This document shows, in pieces, positions 26,487 through 33,125 of a stretch of DNA of 64,000 bases. The stretch is from Thermus brockianus. GTDB taxonomy: Bacteria > Deinococcota > Deinococci > Deinococcales > Thermaceae. The position numbers and the translations under genes were made by a program. Under the pieces are notes generated by a model. That model searched no databases and had not been told where the DNA came from. It was given only the letters and a program-made list of their open reading frames with translations. Each line of letters opens with the position of its first letter. The stretch's first letter is position 1. The stretch spans positions 1 through 64,000 of the forward strand of contig NZ_JAKEDV010000007.1 in the NCBI RefSeq assembly GCF_021462505.1, written 5' to 3'.

Positions 26487-26900
26487 GTGGAAGCGTGGCT
26501 TCGGGCCCTTAAGGCTTTGGCCGACCCCCGGGCCCCTTGGCCCGAGCGCCGGAAGGGGCTATGGCTTTACGCCCTTTCCCTTTTGGCCCTGCAGGGCGCT
26601 TTCCTCCTCCTTCTTTCGCCTTTTATGCCTCGGGCGGACCACCCCCTCCTTTGGGGCCTGGCCCTCTTGGGGGGCGGGTGGTTGCTTTGGCTTGGGGAAA
26701 GGGCTTGGAAGGACAAGACCCCCCTTTCCCCCCTGGTGGCGGCGGGGTTTGGGGCCTCCTTGGCCTTCTTCCTGGGGGTGATGGGGCTCCTTCTAAGGCC
26801 CTTTGGGCTTGGGCTTTGGCTCCTTGGAGGGGTGGGCTTTTACCTCCTCCTTAGGCGGGCCGAGGCGGCCTTGGGGCGAGGAGGTGGGGGAGGTCTTTGA
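26487..26900 (+). CDS. small four-helix membrane protein, unknown function
   Basis: A 137-residue protein with an amphipathic N-terminal part (WLRALKALADPRAPWPERRKG) followed by four hydrophobic segments at about residues 24-45, 54-68, 82-100 and 104-122, then a Gly-rich tail. I do not recognise a family. It starts with GTG 3 bases after the ATPase stop, so it belongs to the same transcript. Its last 50 bases overlap the 3' end of the convergent patatin gene. High hydrophobicity and operon position favour a real gene, but no function can be given. Confidence 0.6.
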   Translation: MEAWLRALKALADPRAPWPERRKGLWLYALSLLALQGAFLLLLSPFMPRADHPLLWGLALLGGGWLLWLGERAWKDKTPLSPLVAAGFGASLAFFLGVMGLLLRPFGLGLWLLGGVGFYLLLRRAEAALGRGGGGGL

Positions 26901-27702
26901 GGCGGGGGCGGGCCAGGGCTTGGATCTCCCGAAGCCTTTCCTGGGCCCGCTGCTTTCCGAGGGTATAGACCAAGGGGAGCTTCTCGTGGTCAAAGGTGTC
27001 TATGGGGAAGGGGGGGTCTAGGGAGAGGACGAGGTCCGCCTCCTGGAGGGCCAGCGCCTTAAGCCGCCTGCGGCTCGCTTCCCCGGCCAGGAGGGCGGCC
27101 TCGAGGGCCGTCCGGGGGGGCGTTTGGGGCGGCGGGTTGGACACGTCCACCGCCACCACCTTCGGGAAGAGGGCCTTGGCCGCCCGCACGGGCACCTTCT
27201 CCGCCACGTCCCCGTCCACGAGGAGCTTTCCCTTCCACTCCACCGGGGGAAAGAGCCCGGGGATGGCGGCGCTGGCCAGGACCGCCTTCCACACCGGGCC
27301 TTCCCGCAGGACCACCGCCTCCCCCGTGAGGAGGTCCGCCGTTTGGATGGCGAGGGGGATGGGGCTGTCCTCGAGGCGGGCGTCCCCGAAGAGGCGCTTT
27401 AGGCCCTCCGCTACCCGGGAGGTGTCCGTGAGGGCTTGCCGCCTTAGGGCGGAGAAGAGGCGGGCCAGGAGGCGGAGGTTTCCCGCACGCCGCAAATCCG
27501 CTATGTTCTCGTCAAAGACCGCCTGGTGCACCTTCCAGGGGTCCTTGTGGCCAAAGGCCCAGGCGCAAGCGGCCAAGGCGCCGGCGGAGCTTCCCGCCAG
27601 GCCCCGGATGGGGATGCCCGCCTCCTCCAAGACCGCAAGCACCCCCAGGTGGGCGTACCCCCGCACGCCCCCACCGCCCAAGGCCAAGGCCACGCCCTTC
27701 AT
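26851..27702 (-). CDS. patatin-like phospholipase (RssA type)
   Basis: Likely a cytoplasmic or membrane-associated acyl hydrolase with a Ser-Asp dyad. MKGVALALGGGGVRGYAHLG gives the oxyanion-hole GGGGxRG, the nucleophile elbow is GLAGSSAGAL (Ser about residue 39), ASAAIPGLFPPV follows, and the catalytic Asp is in LLVDGDVAEKVPV (DG[A/G] motif as DGD). 283 residues, typical of the short bacterial RssA/YchK group. Its ATG overlaps the stop of the upstream HTH gene (ATGA at 27702-27699), so it is translationally coupled to a PIN/HTH pair. The substrate is unknown. The C-terminal Arg/Pro-rich tail overlaps the convergent gene. Confidence 0.88.
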   Translation of the reverse strand: MKGVALALGGGGVRGYAHLGVLAVLEEAGIPIRGLAGSSAGALAACAWAFGHKDPWKVHQAVFDENIADLRRAGNLRLLARLFSALRRQALTDTSRVAEGLKRLFGDARLEDSPIPLAIQTADLLTGEAVVLREGPVWKAVLASAAIPGLFPPVEWKGKLLVDGDVAEKVPVRAAKALFPKVVAVDVSNPPPQTPPRTALEAALLAGEASRRRLKALALQEADLVLSLDPPFPIDTFDHEKLPLVYTLGKQRAQERLREIQALARPRLKDLPHLLAPRPPRPA

Positions 27703-28118
27703 TCTGTATAGCCAAGGCCCAGTTCCTGCCCCTCGCGGATGAGCTCGTTTAGCAGCTCTTGGCCTTTCTTCCTGGACGCCTCCAGGTAGGCCAAGAGATC
27801 CTTGGCCAGGACCCGCCGATGGGTCCCCACCTTGCGGTAGGGGATTTCCCCTTCTTCTAGAAGGCGAACGAGATAGGGCCGGGAAACCCCAAGGAGTTCC
27901 GCCGCCTGGCTGGTGGTGAGCTCGGCCTCCAAGGGAACGATCCGCACGGGTTCATTTCGGAGGAGGGCCTCTAAGAGGTCTTTCAGAAGCTGGGCGAGCT
28001 CGGGGGTAAGGACCAGGGAAACCTCTTCCAAGTGCAAGACCTTTCCGGGGGTTAACCGCTCCCGGAACCGGCGAAGGTCTTCGTGGGAAGTTTGGGTTGC
28101 AAAGAGCACACCGCTCAT
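27699..28118 (-). CDS. excisionase-type HTH protein, probable antitoxin
   Basis: A 139-residue DNA-binding protein. The C-terminal half is a MerR/excisionase-like winged helix (HTH_17): LTTSQAAELLGVSRPYLVRLL, EEGEIPYRKVGTHRRV, LAKDLLAYLE. The N-terminal 70 residues are helical and acidic, suited to binding a partner. The ATG at 28118 is chosen because MSGVLF starts right after a palindrome (28122-28134), and the longer upstream frame runs through promoter-like AT-rich DNA. It lies 43 bases downstream of a PIN-domain gene, a pairing known from predicted toxin-antitoxin loci. It is coupled to the patatin gene by a 4-base overlap. The antitoxin role is inferred. Confidence 0.75.
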   Translation of the reverse strand: MSGVLFATQTSHEDLRRFRERLTPGKVLHLEEVSLVLTPELAQLLKDLLEALLRNEPVRIVPLEAELTTSQAAELLGVSRPYLVRLLEEGEIPYRKVGTHRRVLAKDLLAYLEASRKKGQELLNELIREGQELGLGYTE

Positions 28119-28121
28119 GGT

Positions 28122-28134
28122 GTACGCAGCGTAC
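28122..28134. promoter_or_regulatory. 13-bp perfect palindrome, candidate operator of the HTH gene
   Basis: GTACGCAGCGTAC is a perfect inverted repeat around a central base, three bases upstream of the ATG of the HTH gene (28118, minus strand), in an AT-rich gap after the PIN gene. Position and symmetry suit autoregulation by the HTH protein. Confidence 0.5.
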
Positions 28135-28161
28135 CATATAAACGAAATAAACGCAATAGCG

Positions 28162-28764
28162 CTAAAGCTCGGAAGCAAACGCGCGCAGGAGCCCAGCGAA
28201 CTCCGTCAATCCCGCCTTTCTCAGGCTTTCCAGGAACGCAGGCGCATCTAACGGAGGGTTCCGCAGTTGACCTCTCTGATTGCGTAGAATTTTGAGGATT
28301 GCCCCTGGTATGGCGTTTTCCCGAATCAAAGCTTCGGCCAGTTCTACCAAGAATGCGTCAGGGTGGAGGGCTACGAGGTCAAAGCGGGCTAAATCTTCTT
28401 CTGGAAAGTCATGGAGATTAAAGGTGAGGATGGCTTCTGCCCCTCCCCAATGGGCGGCGGCCACCACGTGGCGGTCGTTCTCGTCGGGAAGGCGCACTTG
28501 GGGCACCAGGTGTTCATAGCCCTCCACGAGGGGTTCATAGGGTTTCAATAGCGACTCCATTATGGTCGGTGTGGCCTTAACCCGCTCCACCTGTCCGGGT
28601 CCTAAACCGGGCCGCTTTTGTAGGAAGTTTCGGATCCACTCCTCGTGTACCCGTCGGCTCCACTTGAGCCGCACCAGGCCTTCTAGGGCTAGCCCCATGA
28701 AGAGATCCCGCGTTTGGGTGGGGTATAGGACGCAAGCGTCTAGGAAAACGATGCGGGGTAGCAT
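28162..28764 (-). CDS. PIN-domain ribonuclease, probable toxin
   Basis: Likely an Mg-dependent endoribonuclease of the VapC-like PIN superfamily (PIN_3 type). Acidic residues are in place: [11 protein letters not shown] (Asp near residue 9), [13 protein letters not shown] (Asp/Glu pair near 112), and [10 protein letters not shown] (Asp near 136). 200 residues, longer than VapC (about 130), with an extra C-terminal helical region. ATG 28764 is supported by TAGAAT ending 6 bases upstream (leaderless). The HTH gene follows after 43 bases, giving a toxin-first order. It is divergent from trpC with only 33 bases between. The toxin role is inferred from family and context. Confidence 0.78.
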   Translation of the reverse strand: MLPRIVFLDACVLYPTQTRDLFMGLALEGLVRLKWSRRVHEEWIRNFLQKRPGLGPGQVERVKATPTIMESLLKPYEPLVEGYEHLVPQVRLPDENDRHVVAAAHWGGAEAILTFNLHDFPEEDLARFDLVALHPDAFLVELAEALIRENAIPGAILKILRNQRGQLRNPPLDAPAFLESLRKAGLTEFAGLLRAFASEL

Positions 28765-28770
28765 GGCCCA

Positions 28771-28776
28771 ATTCTA
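28771..28776 (-). promoter_or_regulatory. leaderless -10 box for the PIN gene
   Basis: TAGAAT on the minus strand ends 6 bases before ATG 28764. It sits back to back with the trpC -10 box 10 bases away. Confidence 0.5.
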
Positions 28777-28785
28777 AAGCTGCTG

Positions 28786-28791
28786 TACACT
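28786..28791 (+). promoter_or_regulatory. leaderless -10 box for trpC
   Basis: TACACT ends 6 bases before ATG 28798. No convincing -35; the expected position lies inside the PIN gene start. Confidence 0.55.
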
Positions 28792-28797
28792 ATTCCC

Positions 28798-29562
28798 ATG
28801 CGGCCTGACCTTTCCCGGGTGCCGGGGGTGCTGGGGGAGATTGCCCGGAAGCGGGCTAAGGAGGTGGCCCCGTACCCCCTGCCCGTTCCTCCGCCCGCAC
28901 CCTCCTTTAGGGAGGCCCTCCTCCTTCCTGGCCTTTCCCTCATCGCCGAGGTGAAGAAGGAAAGCCCCTCCGAAGGGGCCATCCGGCAGGTGGACCCCGT
29001 GGAGGCGGCTAGGGCCTACGCCCGAGGGGGTGCCCGGGCCATCAGCGTCCTCACCGAGCCCCACCATTTTGGGGGGAGCCTTTTGGACCTGGAGCGGGTG
29101 CGCCAGGGGGTGGCCCTTCCCCTCCTGCGCAAGGACTTCGTGGTGGACCCCTTCATGCTGGAGGAGGCCCGGGCCTTTGGGGCGAGCGCCGTCCTCCTCA
29201 TCGTGGCGGTGCTGGGGGAGCTCACGGGGGCTTACCTGGAGCGGGCGAGGGCCTTGGGGCTGGACGCTCTGGTGGAGGTGCACACGGAAAGGGAGCTGGA
29301 GGTGGCCCTCGAGGCCGGGGCGGAGATCCTCGGCATCAACAACCGCGACCTCGCCACCTTGCGCATAGACCTGGCCACCGCCCCCCGTCTGGGCCGGCTG
29401 GCCCGGGAGCGGGGGTTTGGGGGTGTCCTGGTGGCGGAGTCGGGCTATGGCCGGCGGGAGGAGCTCAAGGCCTTGGAAGGGCTTTTTGATGCGGTCCTCA
29501 TCGGCACGAGCCTCATGCGCAAACCCGACCTGGAGGGGGCGGTGCGGGAGCTTGTAGGATAG
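28798..29562 (+). CDS. trpC: indole-3-glycerol phosphate synthase
   Basis: Tryptophan pathway TIM-barrel enzyme that closes the ring of CdRP to indole-3-glycerol phosphate. Conserved segments: [16 protein letters not shown] with the substrate-phosphate Lys/Ser, [28 protein letters not shown] with catalytic Lys, [26 protein letters not shown], and [11 protein letters not shown] with [10 protein letters not shown] at the phosphate site. 254 residues, normal. The start is fixed by the -10 box six bases upstream. It is followed by hisA with a 4-base gap, so Trp and His genes share a transcript while no other trp gene is nearby. Confidence 0.96.
   Translation: MRPDLSRVPGVLGEIARKRAKEVAPYPLPVPPPAPSFREALLLPGLSLIAEVKKESPSEGAIRQVDPVEAARAYARGGARAISVLTEPHHFGGSLLDLERVRQGVALPLLRKDFVVDPFMLEEARAFGASAVLLIVAVLGELTGAYLERARALGLDALVEVHTERELEVALEAGAEILGINNRDLATLRIDLATAPRLGRLARERGFGGVLVAESGYGRREELKALEGLFDAVLIGTSLMRKPDLEGAVRELVG
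29555..29560 (+). promoter_or_regulatory. possible leaderless -10 box for hisA overlapping the trpC stop
   Basis: TAGGAT spans the end of trpC (stop TAG 29560-29562) and ends 6 bases before ATG 29567. Confidence 0.35.
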
Positions 29563-29566
29563 CCCC

Positions 29567-30271
29567 ATGCTGGTCATCCCCGCGGTGGACCTCAAGGGGG
29601 GCCGGGCGGTGCGGCTTTACGAGGGCCGCCCGGAGGCGGAAACCGCCTACGGCGACCCGGTGGCGGCGGCCCTTCGTTGGCAGGAAGAGGGGGCGAGGCT
29701 TTTGCACCTCGTAGACCTGGACCGGGCCTTGGGCACGGGGGATAACCGCGAGGCCCTTTCCCAAATCGCCCAGGCCCTTGCCGTGCCCTTCCAGGTGGGC
29801 GGAGGGATCCGCTCCTTAGAGGCCTTGGAGGAGGTGCTCTCCTTGGGAGCAAGCCGGGCGGTGGTGGGTACCGTGGCGGTGAAAAACCCCCCCCTCCTGG
29901 AAAGGATGCTTTCCCTAGCGGGCCCGGAGCGGCTGGCCCTGGCCTTGGATGCCCGGGGGCTTGAGGTGGTGGTTTCGGGCTGGCAGGAGGCCACGCTCCT
30001 TTCCGCCCTAGACCTCCTCAGGGACTGGGCGGCCATGGGGGTGCGGACCGTCATCTACACGGACGTGCGCCGGGACGGGACGCTTAGGGGCCTGGACCTC
30101 GAGGTGGTGGCCCGGGTGCGGGAGGCCTGGCCCCATGCCCTCATCGCCGGGGGCGGGATTGCGGGGCCCGAGGACCTTTGGGGCCTAAAGCGCCTAGGGG
30201 TAGAAGGGGCCTTGGTGGGGAAGGCGCTTTACGAGGGGAGGGTCCGGCTCAGGGACTTCGCCGTATCCTGA
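29567..30271 (+). CDS. hisA: phosphoribosylformimino-5-aminoimidazole carboxamide ribotide isomerase
   Basis: Histidine pathway isomerase (ProFAR to PRFAR). It has the doubled half-barrel of HisA: MLVIPAVDLKGGRAVRLYEG with catalytic Asp8 and LYEG, HLVDLDRALG, FQVGGGIRS, and in the second half IYTDVRRDGTLRGLDLE with the second catalytic Asp and IAGGGIAGPEDL. 234 residues, normal. It lacks the PriA-specific features as far as I can judge, and trpC is present separately. Linked to trpC by a 4-base gap and followed 7 bases later by a small membrane protein gene. Confidence 0.95.
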   Translation: MLVIPAVDLKGGRAVRLYEGRPEAETAYGDPVAAALRWQEEGARLLHLVDLDRALGTGDNREALSQIAQALAVPFQVGGGIRSLEALEEVLSLGASRAVVGTVAVKNPPLLERMLSLAGPERLALALDARGLEVVVSGWQEATLLSALDLLRDWAAMGVRTVIYTDVRRDGTLRGLDLEVVARVREAWPHALIAGGGIAGPEDLWGLKRLGVEGALVGKALYEGRVRLRDFAVS

Positions 30272-30278
30272 GGGGAGT

Positions 30279-30593
30279 ATGAAGCTCGTCCACTGGACCT
30301 TTCTCCTGGTAAGCCTCGGCGTGGCCGGGGCGGGGCTTTACCTGTACCTCACCTACCCCTTCCTGGTAGTGCCCACCCCGTGGGGGCCTAGGCCCCTTTA
30401 CCTCGTCCTCCCCACCGCCTACGCCCTGGGCTTCGTGGTGGGGGGGCTCTACGCCCTGGCCCTCTGGCTTTCCGGCCTGGGGGCCCGGCGGGTCCTCCTG
30501 CGGGAGGTGCGGCGGCTCCAGGGGGAGGTGAACGCCCTAAAGCGGGAGCGGATTGAGGAGATCCCCCGCATCCCCGACCGGGAAGAGCCATGA
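30279..30593 (+). CDS. small two-helix membrane protein with C-terminal coiled coil (LapA-like)
   Basis: 104 residues: helix one (about 5-25), a short outside loop (PFLVVPTPWGPRPLY), helix two (about 42-66), then a charged helical tail LLREVRRLQGEVNALKRERIEEIP on the cytoplasmic side. This two-helix plus coiled-coil layout resembles LapA/DUF1049 proteins, but similarity is only structural. It overlaps recJ by 4 bases (ATGA), and hisA ends 7 bases upstream. LapA-type proteins are linked to envelope assembly in E. coli; here no function can be stated. Confidence 0.65.
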   Translation: MKLVHWTFLLVSLGVAGAGLYLYLTYPFLVVPTPWGPRPLYLVLPTAYALGFVVGGLYALALWLSGLGARRVLLREVRRLQGEVNALKRERIEEIPRIPDREEP

Positions 30594-32590
30594 GGGAAAG
30601 GGTCCGCTGGCGCCTCCTTCCCCTGCCCCCCGTCCCCGAGTGGCTTGGCCTCATGGAGGCCTTCGGGGTGGGGCCCGAGGCCGCCTTGGCCTACTGGCAC
30701 CGGGGGGTGAGGCGGCGGGAGGACCTCGTGCCTTCCCTTACCCGGCTTCCCCTCAAGGGCCTCGAGGAGGCGGCCGAGCTTTTAGCGCAGGCGCTAAAGG
30801 AAGGCAAGCGCATCCGCATCCACGGGGACTACGACGCCGATGGCCTCACGGGAACGGCCATCCTGGTGCGGGGGCTTCGGGCCCTAGGGGCCAAGGTCCA
30901 CCCCTTTATCCCCCACCGCCTGGAGGAGGGCTACGGCGTCCTCATGGACCGCATCCCCGAGCACCTGGAGGCGGCGGACGTTTTCGTCACCGTGGATTGC
31001 GGCATCGCCAACCACGCCGAGCTCCGGGAGCTTGTGGAAAACGGGGTGGAGGTCCTGGTCACCGACCACCATACCCCCAAGGAAACCCCGCCCCCGGGCC
31101 TGGTGGTCCACCCCGCCTACACCCCGGGGCTAGGGGAGCACCCCACGGGGGCGGGGGTGGCCTTTTCCCTCCTCTGGGCGCTCCACGAGCGCCTGGGGCT
31201 ACCGCCCCCTTTGGCCTACGCCGATTTGGCGGCGGTGGGCACCATCGCCGACGTGGCCCCCCTCTGGGGGTGGAACCGGGCCCTGGTGCGGGAGGGATTA
31301 GCCCGGCTTTCCACCTCCAGGTGGGTGGGCTTACGCCTCCTCGCCCAGGCGGTGGGCTACACGGGGAAGGCGGTGGAGGTGGCCTTCCGCATCGGCCCCC
31401 GCATCAACGCCGCAAGCCGCCTGGGAGAGGCGGAGAAAGCGCTCAACCTCCTCCTTACGGATAGCGAGGCGGAGGCCCAGGCTTTGGTGGAGGAGCTCAA
31501 CCGCCTCAACGCCCGCCGCCAGGCCATAGAGGAGGAGATGCTAAAGCGCCTTCTCCCCAAGGCCGACCCTGAGGCCAAGGCCATCGTCCTAAGGGACCCG
31601 GAAGGCCACCCCGGGGTGATGGGCATCGTGGCGAGCCGGATCCTCGAGGCCACCTGGCGCCCCGTCTTCTTGGTGGCGCAGGGCAAGGGCACGGTGCGAA
31701 GCCTCCCGCCCATCAGCGCCGTGGGGGCCCTTAAGGAGGCGGAAGACCTCCTCGTCCGTTTTGGCGGCCACAGGGAGGCGGCGGGCTTCGCCCTGGACGA
31801 GGCCCGCTTCCCCGAGTTCCAAAGGCGGATAGAAGCCTACGCCGCCCGCTTCCCCGACCCCGTGCAGGAGGTGCCCTTGCTTGGGCCTTTGCCCCCGCTT
31901 TCCCAGTTGCCCTCCCTTTACCGGGCCCTTTCCGCCCTGGAGCCCTTCGGGGCCGGGAACCCTGAGCCCCTTTTCCTGCTTGCGGGAAGCCCCGAGGAGG
32001 TGAGGACCATGGGGGAGGGCAAGCACCTTTCCTTCCGGCTCCAAGGGGTGCGGGTGGTGGCCTGGCGCATGGGGGAGAAGGGGGTGCCGAGCCCCGTGGA
32101 GGCGGCGGTGCTCCTCACGGAAAACCGCTTCAATGGCACCGTGAGCTACGAGGCCCAGGCCCAGGACTTCCGGGTGCCGGGGGAGCTTCTTGGCGAGGCC
32201 GAGCCCTTCGCCTTCCCCCTTTCCCTGGAGGAGGCCCTGGCCCGGGCCCGGATGGGGGAGGGGGTGTACGTGCCCGAGGAGAACCTGGAGGGGCTGGCCT
32301 ACGCCAGGCGGCAGGGCTTCCGCCTTCTCCCTCCGGAGGAGGCCTCCCTTTGGCTCGGCCTTCCCCCTTACCCAGTGGCCCAGAAGCGGGTGGAGGTGGC
32401 CTTGGGGAGCGAAACCAAGAGGCGGCTGGAAAGGCCCCCCGTTTTGGAAACCCCCGGAGAGGCCCTTAGGGCGCACGTGGCCAAGAGGCTCCTCTTCGCC
32501 TACGAGAGGCGGCACCCGGGCCTTTTCAGCGAGGCCCTTTGGGCGTACTGGGAGGTGAGCCGTGTACAAGCAACCGCGGGAAGCCCATGA
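30590..32590 (+). CDS. recJ: single-stranded-DNA-specific 5'-3' exonuclease RecJ
   Basis: DHH-family exonuclease acting in recombinational and mismatch repair. The catalytic motifs are HGDYDADGLTGTAIL (motif I), FVTVDCGIANHAEL, VTDHHTP (DHH, motif III), HPTGAGVAF, AVGTIADVAPL and RIGPRINAASRLGEA, followed by the DHHA1 motif FGGHREAAGF and an OB-fold domain near residues 440-540. The C-terminal extension of about 120 residues is typical of Thermus RecJ. 666 residues, as in T. thermophilus. It starts inside the preceding small gene (4-base overlap) and overlaps the next gene by 29 bases. Confidence 0.95.
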   Translation: MRERVRWRLLPLPPVPEWLGLMEAFGVGPEAALAYWHRGVRRREDLVPSLTRLPLKGLEEAAELLAQALKEGKRIRIHGDYDADGLTGTAILVRGLRALGAKVHPFIPHRLEEGYGVLMDRIPEHLEAADVFVTVDCGIANHAELRELVENGVEVLVTDHHTPKETPPPGLVVHPAYTPGLGEHPTGAGVAFSLLWALHERLGLPPPLAYADLAAVGTIADVAPLWGWNRALVREGLARLSTSRWVGLRLLAQAVGYTGKAVEVAFRIGPRINAASRLGEAEKALNLLLTDSEAEAQALVEELNRLNARRQAIEEEMLKRLLPKADPEAKAIVLRDPEGHPGVMGIVASRILEATWRPVFLVAQGKGTVRSLPPISAVGALKEAEDLLVRFGGHREAAGFALDEARFPEFQRRIEAYAARFPDPVQEVPLLGPLPPLSQLPSLYRALSALEPFGAGNPEPLFLLAGSPEEVRTMGEGKHLSFRLQGVRVVAWRMGEKGVPSPVEAAVLLTENRFNGTVSYEAQAQDFRVPGELLGEAEPFAFPLSLEEALARARMGEGVYVPEENLEGLAYARRQGFRLLPPEEASLWLGLPPYPVAQKRVEVALGSETKRRLERPPVLETPGEALRAHVAKRLLFAYERRHPGLFSEALWAYWEVSRVQATAGSP

Positions 32591-33125
32591 GGCCTGGATC
32601 TATACCCAGGCCTACCGGGTCTACGGGATGATCTACCTGGTGCCGGGCTCGGGCACCGCCGATCTCTTGAACCAGGAAAGGGTCTACCTGCCGGTGACGG
32701 GGGCCCTCATCTATACCCCGGGGTACCTCCACCCTCCCGAGGCCAAGGACCTGAAGGCCAGCACGGGCTTTTTGGCCTTGAGAAAGGAGCGGATCCAGTG
32801 GGCGGTGGGAGGAAGACTGGCGGAGCCCCGCACGAGCCCCGCCCTTTTGGAGAGGCGGTCTTTGGCCTTCCTTTTTGGGGACTACCTCTTGGCGGGGGAG
32901 CTTCTTGTGCCCCGGGGGGTTAGGCTTTCCGACCACCTTTCCCAGGCCAAGCCCTTTCAGACCCTCCTCGAGGCCCGCCTCTACCTCCTCCGCCCCGACC
33001 GTCCCATCGTGGACCTGGAGCCGGTGGAACGCTTCCCCTTCGTCACGCTAAACCTGCGCCTGGCCGAGGCGGTGGCCGAGGCGCCCGGGGAGGCCCACGA
33101 CCCCCGCCTCACCCTATTTGGCTGA
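32562..33125 (+). CDS. conserved protein of unknown function
   Basis: 187 residues, GTG start inside recJ (29-base overlap). The N-terminal half is beta-rich (EAWIYTQAYRVYGMIYLVPG, ERVYLPVTGALIYTPGY), then AFLFGDYLLAGELLVPRGVRLSDHL, and a C-terminal helical end. No signal peptide or membrane helix and no motif I recognise. The pattern of short strands with YxxGxI is reminiscent of small beta-barrel proteins, which is speculation. It is on the recJ transcript and its last 17 bases overlap the convergent valS 3' end. Confidence 0.6.
   Translation: MYKQPREAHEAWIYTQAYRVYGMIYLVPGSGTADLLNQERVYLPVTGALIYTPGYLHPPEAKDLKASTGFLALRKERIQWAVGGRLAEPRTSPALLERRSLAFLFGDYLLAGELLVPRGVRLSDHLSQAKPFQTLLEARLYLLRPDRPIVDLEPVERFPFVTLNLRLAEAVAEAPGEAHDPRLTLFG

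Noticed and set aside
29271-29340. Repeated CTCGAGGCC motif seen here and in many genes as a possible binding site
   Set aside because: It always falls in frame as Leu-Glu-Ala codons, so codon bias explains it.
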